Source: Eunapius fragilis (lineage: Eukaryota; Porifera; Demospongiae; Spongillida; Spongillidae). From it: a DNA stretch of 64,000 nt. The notes beneath the pieces were generated by a model, which saw only the letters and a list, made by a program, of their open reading frames with translations, ran no database searches and had not been told where the DNA came from. Both the position numbers and the translations under genes were made by a program. Location: positions 518,501 to 582,500 of the forward strand of contig OY811980.1 of the NCBI GenBank assembly GCA_963681505.1, read 5' to 3'. Of this stretch, positions 13,188-22,688 are shown piece by piece (the first letter of the stretch is position 1; each line of letters starts with the position of its first letter).

Positions 13188-14985
13188 TATGGTATGTGTG
13201 CATGTGTGTGTTGATATGGTGTGTGATATGGTGTATGGTGGTGTGTGTGTGATATGGTGTGTATGGTGTATGGTGGTGTGTATGTGATATGGTGTATGGC
13301 GGTATGTGCGAGTGATATATGGTGTGTGTATGTGTAAGTGATCAATTGAAAATCATTAAATACAGGTGAGGACCCTCAACAAACCTTCTGTATGGAGGGG
13401 GCTCCTTGCCTAACCATTACAGTTTAGGGTGTTCCCAGTGGTCCTTACCAGGTCCCAGGTCCACTTGGACTACCAGGCCCCAGGCCCACTTGGACTACCA
13501 GGCCCCAGGCCCACTTGATCTTCCAGATCCACTTGAACTCCCAGGCCCCAGGCCCACTTGAACTCCTAGGCCCCAGGCCCACTTGGACTACCAGGCCCCA
13601 GGCCCACTTGGACTACCAGACCCCAGGCCCACTTGGACTACCAGACCCCAGGCCCACTTGGACTACCAGACCCCAGGCCCACTTGGACTACCAGACCCCA
13701 GGCCCACTTGGACTACCAGACCCCAGGCCCACTTGGACTACCAGACCCCAGGCCCACTTGGACTACCAGGCCCCAGGCCCACTTGGACTCACTGTACAGC
13801 CAACAAACTCTGGGTCCATCATTGCAGGTTCCCGTTCTTTTGGTTTGTGACAGCTGATCTGATAAAACATGAAGACAATGTGATGTTTGTGTGTAAGTTT
13901 TGCTGGAAGCTCAATCTTTATCTCATCATAGTACTCCGGTGTCCTGGGGAGGAGGTGACGGAGAGGAGGTGGTAACAGGGGGGTGATTGGAGGAGATGGT
14001 ATCAGGGAGGTGATGGAGGAGGTGGTAACAGGGAGGTGATGTGGAGGTGGTAACAGGGAGGTGATGGGGAGGAGGTGGTAACAGGGAGGTGATGGGGAGG
14101 AGGTGGTAACAGGGAGGTGATGGGGAGGAGGTGGTAACAGGGAGGTGATGTGGAGGTGGTAACAGGGAGGTGATGGGGAGGAGGTGGTAACAGGGAGGTG
14201 ATGGGGAGGAGGTGGTAACAGGGAGATGATGGGGAGGAGGTAGTAACAGGGAGGATGGAGAGGAGGTGGTAACAGGGATAATGGGGAGAAGGTGGTAATG
14301 GAGGTGATGGGGGAGGTGGTATCAGGGAGGTGACAGGAGGAGGTGACAGAGAGGAGGTGGTAACGGGTGATTGGAGGAGATGGTATCAGGGAGGTGATGG
14401 AGGAAGTGGTAACAGGGAGGATGGAGAGGTGGTGGTAACAGGGAGGTGATGGGGAGAAGGTGGTAACAGGGAGGTGATGGGGAGGAGGTGGTAACAGGGA
14501 GGTGATGGGGAGGAGGTGGTATCAGGGAGATAATGGGGAGAAGATGGTAACGGAGGTGATGGGGAGGAGGTGGTATCAGGGAGGTGATGGATGTACCTGT
14601 TGTGGTACAGGACAGAAGACCATGTCTCCCTGAGAAAGGAGGGCCCAGAGGAGCGGCCATATATGGCACAACAGGCATCCTCTTTCTCCTCCCCAGCCAT
14701 GAAAAGCACCCGAATACCAATGTTACGTCCTTTGCCCGCTTTGAAGTCCAAACTACGTGGGTTCACATACAGGAAGTTCCTGGAAGAGAGGAAGTGTGGA
14801 GGAGGGAAAGGTGAGGTTTGAGGGAGGAGGGAACAGAAGTCAGCAATGGAACAGAAGTGTTACGGAACATTATGGTGCAGTAAGCTCACTTGTAGGTGGT
14901 TGCTGGGTGGTGTACTGGATGTGGGGGAAATTCTTCAATTTCACGTGTTGGTCGTCGGGATTTGTTGTCAGGAAATGGATCAACC

Positions 14986-15038
<53 letters not shown>

Positions 15039-15172
15039 AGGGAGGGAGGGAGGGGGAGGGAGGGAGGGAGGGAGGGGGAGGGAGGAGGGGGGGAGGGAGG
15101 GAGGGGGGAGGGAGGGGGAGGGAGGGAGGGAGGGGGGGAGGGAGGGAGGGGGGAGGGAGGGAGGGAGGGAGG

Positions 15173-15256
<84 letters not shown>

Positions 15257-18200
15257 AGGGGGTATGTCACCATTAGAGCAGGGGGGATGTCACCATTAGT
15301 ACAGCTATGAGATTAAGTGCCCAAAGCATCAATAAATTTTTTTGCCCTCCCACCAAACCCCTCCTCCCCATCCCTATATAGCTCACCTCCCATAGGCTTG
15401 AGGTCAGGCAACACTGCATGTTTTCAAAGGGAGCAGATATGTCTATCTTCAAATTGCCTGGATAGAGTGTGCATTAAAATGCATGCTTAATGCCATGCTG
15501 TTCGGAGGGGGGTTAACTACTATAATTAAGGGGTTAACCCCGAATCGTTAAAGCCTGAATAACCAGCATACCAAATACACGTACGCCTAAGGGAAGTACT
15601 ACATTTCATAATACAAATATCTTTTTGTGCAAAGTTATATCGGTGCTAATGTACTTCCCTATTTTTGAGAAATACCGTGCATGCATACATTAACTCTGGT
15701 TATCACAAAAATTTGATTTTAACCATTTCCCTAATGTTATCTATCCTGCGATGAAAGTGCCAAAAGGTTGACTGTTTCATAATTGGTAGATTTTTTTTTT
15801 CCATAATGCGAAAATCATAAAAAAACCCTAATTTTTGGGTTTACACCAATATGGACCACAAGACATTAAATTAGTGAAATGAGGTAGGTGGAGTAAGGGA
15901 GTAGAGCAAGGGGTAGGTAGCAAGGGGTGGAGCTAGAGGTGGAGCAAGGGGGTGGAGCTAGAGGTGGAGCAAGTGGGTGGAGCAAGCGGGTGGAGCAAGG
16001 GAGGGTAGGTAGCAAGGGGTGGAGCAAGGGGGTGGAGCAAGGGGGTGGAGCAAGTGGGTGGAGCAAGTGAGTGGAGCAAGTGGGTGGAGCAAGGGGTAGG
16101 TAGCAAGGGGTGGAGCTAGAGGTGGAGCAAGGGGGTGGAGCTAGAGATGAAGCAAGAGAGTAGAGCAAGGGGTGGAGCAAGCGGGTGGAGCAAGGGAGGG
16201 TAGGTAGCAAGGGGTGGAGCAAGGGGGTGGAGCAAGGGGTAGGTAACAAGGGGTGGAGCAAGGGGTAGGTAGCAAGGGGTGGAGCTAGAGGTGGGGCTAA
16301 AGGTGGAGCAAAAGGGTGAGCAACACTGTACCAGGTATACTCTTGAACTTTCGACTTAGCACAGCAGATGGCTTCTTCATTTCAAGCAGGAAGCGAAACA
16401 TATCCTCCTCAGAAAGCTTATCACTTTCCTGCAATTGGGGGGGGGGGGGGGGGGGAGGGCATTCATACCACCATGGGATGGGGGAGGAGGGGCATTCATA
16501 CCACCATGGGGTGGGGGAGGAGGGGCATTCATACCACCATGGGATGGGGAGGAGGGGCATTCATACCACCATGGGATGGGGGGGAGGGGCATTCATACCA
16601 CCATGGGATGGGAGGAGCATTCATACCACCATGGGATGGAGGGGGCATTCATACCACCATGGGATGGGGGGGAGGGGCATTCATACCACCATGGGATGGG
16701 GAGGAGGAGCATTCATACCCCATGGGGTGGGAGGAGGGGCATTCATACCACCATGGGATGGAGGGGGAGGAGGGGCATTCATACCACCATGGGATGGGGG
16801 AGGAGGGGCATTCATACCACCATGGGATGGAAGGAGGAGCATTCATACCCCATGGGATGGGGGAGGAGGGGCATTCATACCACCATGGGATGGAGGGGGA
16901 GGAGGGGCATTCATACCACCATGGGATGGGGGAGGAGGGGCATTCATACCACCATGGGATGGGGAGGAGAGAGCATACCACCATGGGATGGGAGGGGGCA
17001 TTCATATCACCGTGGGATTGGGGGGGGGGGGGGGAGCATTCATATCGCCATGGGATGGAGGGGGGGGGGGGGGGGGGGCATTCATATCGCCATGGGATGG
17101 AGGGGAGGGGGGGGCATTCATATCGCCATCAGGAGATCTATCCTTCCAAGTCTTATTCTCACCTGTTTGAAGAACACATTGACAGTCAACGTGACGGGTC
17201 TGAAGTTCTGAGAAAGCTGCATGGCCATCATTGGAGCCTCCCTGGTCTCCTCCACAGGGGGTGCAGCCTCACTTCGGCCATTCCCACTAACCAAACTACC
17301 ACTACGAAGCTTCTTGTTGGGCTCTGGTGTCGTTCCCCTCTTCTCTTGGGACTGGGGGGTTTCAGATGCTGCCGGTGTGGGCGGAGGCGGGGCTGAAGAA
17401 CCCGCAGGGGTGGGATTTGACTGGCTTCCAGCAATGATGTCCAAAACATTGATGGCCACCCAAGCAAAGGGCATTCGATACTGTCCCAGCCGCTGACAAA
17501 AGAACTTTGCATTCTGTTTCACCTTCTCCTGGGCCTTGGCATCCAAGTCTTTAACCCTGATGTAGGGGTCAGCCGCATCACTGATGTCACCTTGCTGTAG
17601 GACCTTCTCAACCTGTGTGGGGGGAGGGTGACAAGGTGAAAGTGTGAGGGTGATGAGGTAGGATGGACAGGGTGTAATGAAAGGGGGGGGGGGCAGGAAA
17701 TCCTGAACACACCTTGATCAATAGGTACACGTCTGGATTAGGATAGCTGACACTAAAGATGGCCGACCGGCCAAGCGAGGCCATGCTTCTCTCCTGTGAA
17801 GAATGGTTATCGTCCACCATCTTCAGGAGTTCACTTGAGTTGCAGTCGAGATGGAAGGACTCTGATATCTTCTTCCTCTCCTTAGCATCGTACAATGCCA
17901 TCACTGCAAATATCGGCTCCACGCTCAGCTCAAACCTTTAATGCAGTGATGTCATCCTTAATGGTGGTATTACCTTCCCTCCCTCTCCCTCTCTCCCGCA
18001 GTGGTTCCCCCCTCAAGAAGGCCCCCCCCCCCCCCCCCCCCCCAACCTTATGGCTCCCCTCAAGAAGGCCCCTCCCCCCCACCTTATGACTCCCCTCAAG
18101 AAGGCCCCTCCCCCACCTTATGACTCCCCTCAAGAAGGCCCCTCCCCCACCTTATGACTCCCCTCAAGAAGGCCCCCTCCCCACCTTATGACTCCCATCA

Positions 18201-20246
18201 AGAAGGCCCCCCCCCCCCACCTTATGACTCCCCTCAAGAAGGCCTCCCCCACCTTATGACTCCCCTCAAGAAGGCCCCCCTCCCCCACCTTATGACTCCC
18301 CTCAAGAAGGCCCCTCCCCCCCACCTTATGACTCCCCTCAAGAAGGCCTCCCCACCTTATGACTCCCCTCAAGAAGGCCTCCCCCACCTTATGGCTCCCC
18401 TCAAGAAGGCCCCTCCCCCACCTTACGACTCCTAGGCCACTCCCCTCAAGCTTTCCCTCTTCTCTCCACATATACAGCGTAACTACTTAGCCCCTCCCAT
18501 GGTAACAATGTAGTCCCTCCCACAGTAACTATGTAGCCACTCCCACAGTAACTATGTGGGCCCCTCCAACTAAACTTACTTAAGCTCAGACACTTTGACC
18601 AGAAGCCGCACCCCCTGGTGCTCAGAAGGTGGGGCAGCTGCTGCACGGTTCTCCTTAAGATCTCTCCTATCAGGGAGGGGATAGAGGCCAAAGAGGGAAG
18701 GATGTCTGTCCATGGAGCGGCCAGCCTGGTTCTCTCTGTCAAGTTCAGCCTCATCCTTCGACTGTAGGAGATCCACCAGCAGCTTGTCCGGGTCTGCCTC
18801 CATGAGGTTGCTGTCCATACTTAGAGAGATGGGGGAGAGGAGGGAAGGTAAGGGAGGAGGGGAAGGAGGGTGGAAGGAGGAGGGAGGGGGAAGGGGAGGA
18901 GAAGGAAGGTCAAGGAAGGAGGGGAAGGAGAGGAGGGGAAGGGAGGAGGAGGGAGGGCAAGGGAGGAAGGGGGAGGAAGGGTAAGGAAGAGGAAGGTTGA
19001 TGGACAGAGGGTGTGGGAGAAGGGGAAGTGAGGGAAAGGATGAAATGATGGGGGAATGTTAGGGAAAACTATTTGACTTACTTTGATGACACACTCATTC
19101 GATACCTTCTCTTGTCATCCGCAGTAACCTATGGGGGGGGGCAGGGTAAGGGTTATGTCATAATGAGGGGGACAAGGGGGAGGGGCAATGGGGGGGGGGA
19201 GGAGGGTAAGAGTAATGGGGCGGGCAGGGTGAGAGTAACGAAGTCACCCGGTCATAGCTTACAGTGTCAGAATTTTCCTGAGGTGGAGCGTCTATCTCAT
19301 AGTGGTGCCGTGGTAACAGCTTAGAGTAGCTGGACGTGCGCTTGCATGTGGAGAAGTGTTGGGTCAGAAATTCCTCACTGTGTCCATGGAAACTACCAAA
19401 CCTGCATCATGGGGAGTGTGTAAGACTTGAACACATTGGTAAGCCCCAGGTGGTCTCATCAACATACTTCCTCTTCACAACAGTCCAGTCTTGTACAAAT
19501 GACTTCACACAGTCTCGAACGAGAGGATCATCAGTGCGTCTGAGTAGTGATGTGTGCATATGTGTGTGTGTGTGTGTGTGTGTGTGAAGTGTTAGTGATG
19601 TGTGTAGTAGTACGTTTAATGACATGAGCAGTGGAGTGTGTAGCGGTGTGGTGTAAAACGTACATGCAATAATAATTCCCAATAACTTCTATCACCACAT
19701 GTGAACTTTCATCGCACCATGGTGATACCTGACTGGGTCACAACCTAATCCCAACACCCAAGGGCTCCACAACCACAGCAGGGCTACACATAATTTCTTA
19801 TGTAGGAATTTGAAATAATGTGTTACCCTTTTGGTTAGCATTTGTACAGCAGTACAAAAATAAACAAGCAAATGTTTTTGACGATCACACAATGCACACA
19901 CTACCCTGGACCAAAGGTATCTGTCAATGCCCACACTACCCTGGACCAAAGGTATCTGTCAATGCCCACACTACCCTGGACCAAAGTATCTGTCAATGCC
20001 CACACTACCCTGGACCAAAGGCATCTGTCAATGCCCACACTACCCTGGACCAAAGGCATCTGTCAATGCGTCTGTACATACAGTTAACCAGCGCTACATG
20101 GCATCTGTACTTGGCAGTGTGGTACAAGCGCAAAGCATATGGTTTGGTTCAGTACCTCATACGTGTACCGTGAGAGCTGAACCATCTTCTCTTCATGTGC
20201 ACAACGTAAGTACACACACACATGTGCACACGCACGCACACGCACG

Positions 20247-20304
<58 letters not shown>

Positions 20305-20988
20305 GAGAGAGAGAACTTACTTCGCTGGAGCAGGCACGGGTATCTCCACAGTTCTAAACTTCCTGGGTAGGGTGGGCACACTAATGTCATCCTCAGGAAA
20401 CAGTACCAAGTCCTTCTGAGGATCATTTTGTAGTAAAGCCGCGTTCTCCTCAAGAAAGCGTTCGTAGTTAAGTGGAGGGACTGGCTCCATGTATGTAGCT
20501 GTGTTCCCCCCGCCACTGCTGGCCGACAGCTGCGTGTCCAGAAGGGAGGGCTGGATGGGGAGGAGGAGGAAGAAAGAGGTGAATACGCCGCTCAACACGA
20601 TATCTGCCTGCGAGAGGCGCGTGTGGGACAAGGCTAAAGCGTTAGGGCAAGCCTTCAGTTTATTTTATTTTTTACAGGGTCATATACTTCAGAACAAGTG
20701 ACCGAACTAACCACAACTCCCGAAGGATTGGCGATCATCTCGGGGACTAGACTTGCTCCGCTGTCAATAACGTTTACGGAATCCCTGAAGGCTGCAGACA
20801 CTTTGTTGCGAATAGCAGCAGCGCTTCCCTGCCTTGGGGAGAAATAGCGCGTATGTTACTAATATACGCCCTGTCTTGATTCCCTTCTCCCGCCCCCCCC
20901 CCCCTTTGACTGTCTAACGATATATAATCCAAAAATCAACCTACTCTTGCAACTGGTTCACAAAAGAACGCTGCCTTTTCTCGGTCAT
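3873..20988 (-). CDS. DOCK7: Dedicator of cytokinesis, DOCK-C (DOCK6/7/8) type; complete, 42 coding exons, 2071 aa
   Basis: A guanine-nucleotide exchange factor for Rac/Cdc42 GTPases. Minus-strand exons: 20945-20988, 20712-20832, 20321-20550, 19435-19539, 19263-19401, 19082-19128, 18580-18819, 17713-17935, 17163-17612, 16332-16428, 15387-15457, 14890-14984, 14597-14779, 13793-13943, 12744-13134, 11916-12197, 11782-11840, 11032-11127, 10792-10932, 10261-10374, 10027-10153, 9821-9959, 9385-9658, 8560-8699, 8441-8495, 8078-8255, 7362-7419, 6995-7133, 6613-6858, 6470-6535, 6313-6408, 6078-6146, 5882-5925, 5765-5828, 5521-5694, 5369-5455, 5004-5270, 4852-4938, 4648-4738, 4264-4553, 4074-4171, 3873-4020. 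All 41 junctions keep phase (6216 nt). The DHR1/C2 region is in exons 11-15 ([23 protein letters not shown]). The catalytic DHR2 is in exons 35-42 ([42 protein letters not shown]). Least certain are the exon 1/2 junction, the exon 4 end and the last codons, because CCAAG|gtaagg could be a donor. Orthology to DOCK6, 7 or 8 individually is not resolved; it is probably pre-duplication. Confidence 0.93.
4578..4612. repeat. (GT)n microsatellite, DOCK intron 39
   Basis: A pure GT run between DOCK exons 39 and 40 (minus-strand order). A second simple tract (G-run and GGT triplets) lies at about 4748-4783 in intron 38. Confidence 0.9.
5939..6046. repeat. Purine-rich GGGAGA array, DOCK intron 32
   Basis: A degenerate gggagag/gaggaaag repeat fills most of the short intron between exons 32 and 33. 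A similar gggagaggag array at 6150-6280 fills intron 31. On the minus strand both are polypyrimidine and sit just upstream of 3' splice sites. Confidence 0.85.
6539..6578. repeat. (CA)n abutting the exon 30 acceptor of DOCK
   Basis: A pure CA run on the plus strand, i.e. (TG)n on the gene strand. It ends in TAG, the 3' splice site of exon 30 (6535). Confidence 0.9.
7216..7346. repeat. (CA)n with CAGA interruptions, DOCK intron 27
   Basis: About 130 bp of CA dinucleotides in the intron between exons 27 (7362-7419) and 28 (6995-7133), starting close to the donor of exon 27. Confidence 0.95.
7440..8075. repeat. Minisatellite, DOCK intron 26
   Basis: Degenerate tandem copies of a unit of about 23-36 bp built from cctccacatccctcatac and cctcac blocks, filling the intron between exons 26 and 27. 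On the gene strand the unit carries GTGGAG and GTGAGGGTATGAGG, resembling the exon 26 donor GTGGAG|GTATG. Long plus-strand ORFs here are artefacts of the repeat. Confidence 0.9.
8317..8432. repeat. Poly-G tracts with a short repeat, DOCK intron 25
   Basis: G-runs of up to more than 20 are separated by ccattgggggaggcaccat blocks, in the intron between exons 25 and 26. This is potential G-quadruplex sequence and also prone to assembly length error. Confidence 0.85.
8755..9384. repeat. 21-bp minisatellite seeded on a splice donor, DOCK intron 23
   Basis: About 25-30 tandem copies of a unit whose gene-strand form is gaggttaggtgatggtgtgg plus one base, with occasional gtgagtggg variants. The array starts exactly at the exon 23 donor (CCTGAG|GTTAGGTGATGG, 9384-9385), and every unit repeats that GAG|GTTAGGTGATGG junction. 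Confidence 0.95.
9660..9770. repeat. TG-rich microsatellite, DOCK intron 22
   Basis: An impure TG/CATG run between exons 22 and 23. On the gene strand it is CA-rich and abuts the exon 23 acceptor (cactcacag). Confidence 0.85.
10505..10745. repeat. 34-bp minisatellite, DOCK intron 19
   Basis: Seven near-identical copies of a 34-bp unit containing acatatacccacagtccct and cccaagagcaggtgg, between exons 19 and 20. It produces ORFs in several frames that I do not regard as coding. Confidence 0.95.
11150..11700. repeat. Purine-rich GGGATGAGAGGGAGAGA array, DOCK intron 17
   Basis: About 550 bp of degenerate ggggatgagagggagaga repeats between exons 17 and 18. It explains the long minus-strand ORF in the area, of which only the two exon segments are genuine. 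Confidence 0.9.
12375..12675. repeat. 23-bp minisatellite, DOCK intron 15
   Basis: Thirteen or so copies of a 23-bp unit (cctcctcctcaccccaccca block), very homogeneous, between exons 15 and 16. On the gene strand the unit contains gaggaggaggtgggtggg, which resembles the exon 15 end GAGGAGGCAG|GTAGGTAGGTGGG. Confidence 0.95.
13138..13335. repeat. (TG)n and gtgtgatatggt repeat, DOCK intron 14
   Basis: A pure GT run (to about 13187) then degenerate gatatggtgtatggtgg units. On the gene strand the CA run ends in CAG at the exon 15 acceptor (13134). Confidence 0.9.
13440..13792. repeat. 25-bp minisatellite seeded on a splice donor, DOCK intron 14
   Basis: About 13 copies of a 25-bp unit (ggcccacttggactaccag plus accccа-type tail on the plus strand). 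The exon 14 donor on the gene strand reads gtgagtccaagtgggcctgg, and the repeat unit reads gtagtccaagtgggcctggg, so the array begins at the donor and repeats it. Confidence 0.95.
13955..14590. repeat. 28-bp minisatellite, DOCK intron 13
   Basis: About 20 copies of ggtggtaacagggaggtgat plus ggggagga with indel variants, filling the intron between exons 13 and 14 up to the exon 13 donor at 14596. Confidence 0.95.
14985..15255. repeat. (GA)n-(GGGA)n-(GA)n array, DOCK intron 11
   Basis: About 270 bp of perfect GA flanking a GGGA/GGGGGA core. On the gene strand it is (CT)n and provides the polypyrimidine tract of the exon 12 acceptor (14984). Confidence 0.95.
15882..16318. repeat. Degenerate gtggagcaaggg minisatellite, DOCK intron 10
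   Basis: Tandem gtggagcaag(g)gg units with aggtagcaagg variants between exons 10 and 11. The rest of this intron (15458-15880) is AT-rich sequence with no recognisable feature. Confidence 0.92.
16440..17140. repeat. About 31-bp minisatellite, DOCK intron 9
   Basis: About 20 copies of gcattcataccaccatggg plus a G-rich tail, between exons 9 and 10. The long Gly/His-rich plus-strand ORFs come from this array. Confidence 0.95.
17998..18440. repeat. About 28-30-bp minisatellite, DOCK intron 7
   Basis: About 14 copies of ccttatgactcccctcaaga plus a C-rich tail, between exons 7 and 8, followed by three copies of a cctcccacagtaactatgtag-like unit at 18495-18560. Confidence 0.95.
18830..19000. repeat. 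Purine-rich gggaggaggaagg tract, DOCK intron 6
   Basis: A low-complexity G/A tract between exons 6 and 7, with a further G-rich segment at 19135-19235 in intron 5. Confidence 0.85.
19895..20075. repeat. 35-bp minisatellite, DOCK intron 3
   Basis: Five copies of a 35-bp unit (cacactaccctggaccaaag plus gtatctgtcaatgcc), nearly identical, between exons 3 and 4. A (CA)n run follows at 20213-20302 near the exon 3 donor. Confidence 0.95.
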
Positions 20989-21245
20989 CTTTCACTATAT
21001 CAGCTTCGGCAGTTACATAAACATTAGCCGGCCATCAGTTACATCACGTGAGCCTGAGTGACGCATTTATATGCCGCGCAGGCGACCATTATTATAACGA
21101 GTGCTCACAACTCTATAAGTATGTACCTGCATTGTTGTAAACTGAAAACGACTGGCAAGCATTTTGGCTATGTCTCAATTGAAATTCATTTTCAAACTGA
21201 AAGTACCTACACGGCTAGTGTGTTCTGACTGTTACGGTACCGGTA
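20989..21245. promoter_or_regulatory. Presumed DOCK 5' flank
   Basis: The 250 bp upstream of the DOCK start codon contain no gene. A cgtgagcctgagtgacgcat stretch and general GC/CpG content are compatible with a TATA-less promoter, but I cannot point to a specific element. Confidence 0.35.
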
Positions 21246-21513
21246 CGCGAGTAGGTTCCATGTAGGAATCCTTGCAGTACGTTGTTTCTGTGTCATAAGA
21301 CATAGGCGTAAGAAGCAGCATATGATTGGGGGGGGAGGGGGGGGGGGGGGGGGGGGGGGGGGCCAGTGAAAAACTAATTAACTTTTAAAAAATACATTTA
21401 TAACGCCTTGCAAAAAACCAAATGATAAATAAACACTTGCAGCAGGAATCAACCAAACAGAATGTTTGCAGTCAATAGGCAGATCTATACATGAACTTCC
21501 CATAGTATCATTG

Positions 21514-22053
21514 CCTTCTATCATTTGCCATAGTAAAATCATAGGCAATGTCAGTTACCTCTAATGAATTTGTTATATCTTTGTGGATATGAAGGAGTAA
21601 AACATTATTCAGCCTCTCTTGTGACATTGTTGATCAAAGGTAAGTTTTTAAACGCCTGCGAACAGAAAAAGTTCTCTCTGCTGTAGCTGTAGTGAGTGGC
21701 ATAGTCAAATAGAGGCATAGTAAAACATGTACTTCAGAAAACAAGTTTTTCAATATGGCTGATGAGTTTAAAATATCACATAGGGTGCGAATTGATGTCA
21801 CATGCTTTATTTTGGGCATATGTTCATGTGTATTAACAAGGTTAGGGTTCATGGACAGCTGGACAATAAGACGTTCGATATTCAAATCTTTAGAATAAGG
21901 AACAGCTAGTTCATTTGGTACTACTTTAGCACTTACACTCAATTGGATCATCAGCCAACCTTTTCTTTTTCGCAGCACACTCTTTGTGCTCTTTTTGGGA
22001 CTCGACAGAAGTAAATGCCTCCGATGAAGGTGACAGCATATTAGCAGATCCAT
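21514..22053 (-). pseudogene. hAT-family transposase, C-terminal fragment (dead)
   Basis: The minus-strand ORF 21634-22053 ends in YLTMPLTTATAERTFS and RRRLKTYL, the C-terminal dimerisation region of hAT transposases. An in-frame TGA replaces the codon after KTYL, yet similarity continues beyond it (STMSQERLNNVLLLHIHKD) to a second stop near 21514. The N-terminal BED finger and most of the DDE core are missing. A G-run and a gcgtaagaagcag motif at about 21308-21362 could be the remains of one terminus. Not functional. Confidence 0.85.
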
Positions 22054-22160
22054 TCTGATCTGCTACACAACAGCTGAGTGATCAGAATGGATCTACTAAT
22101 ATGCCGTCACCTTCATCGGAGGCATTTACTTCTGTTGAGTCCCGAAAAGAGCACAAGAGC
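21975..22160. repeat. 80-bp inverted duplication of hAT coding sequence
   Basis: Arms at about 21975-22057 and 22079-22160 are reverse complements with only a few differences (shared ggcatttacttctgt, catcggaggc). They surround a loop of about 20 bp. The left arm belongs to the hAT remnant. Confidence 0.9.
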
Positions 22161-22223
22161 TCTCCTCCATCGCCCCCCCCCCCCCCCCCCCCCCCCCCCC
22201 TCTCCCCCCCTCCTTCTACTTAG

Positions 22224-22279
22224 TATGGACAGCAACCTCATGGAGGCAGACCCAGACAAGCTGCTGGAAGGATGAAGCT
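22224..22279 (+). pseudogene. Stray partial copy of DOCK exon 7
   Basis: atggacagcaacctcatgga and the following bases repeat the beginning of DOCK exon 7 (minus strand, 18776-18819), including the acceptor context ctacttag|TATGG and a pyrimidine-rich upstream stretch. There is one substitution, then an internal loss of about 17 bp, after which aaggatgaagct again follows exon 7. It lies on the opposite strand to the parent gene, about 3.4 kb upstream of it, next to the hAT inverted duplication and a C-run. Confidence 0.9.
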
Positions 22280-22688
22280 AGCTATTTTCAATTGCAATAA
22301 ATATAATAACAATCACGTGTTATGGGCATGATTCAAATTCTTAATATTCCTGTGCATTCTGTGGAACCGGAGGTAAGTACTGAATCTAAGAGCATCTGAG
22401 GCCCTTTTGAATAAATAAATATGCACAATGTAACTCTTTCTTTTTGGCACGAATTACATGCCATATTCGCATTGAAATGTATGGCTAATTATAAATTCAG
22501 TGCCTAATAACTTTATGATGGATAGTCCAATTTAGAATGCGTAAGGACCATTTGATAGAAGCTCTTTGGAGTTCACGGAAAAAAAATTGAAAACTTGAAA
22601 AACTAACCAGAAGGCTGAACACTGTCCCATATAATCATAATTTTATAATTATAATATGGGAAGTTTCCAAGAAAATGACCCATCGCTA

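Noticed and set aside
16440..17140. Gly/His-rich plus-strand ORFs of up to 342 codons
   Set aside because: Produced by the roughly 31-bp array in DOCK intron 9 on the strand opposite to the gene; no independent coding evidence.
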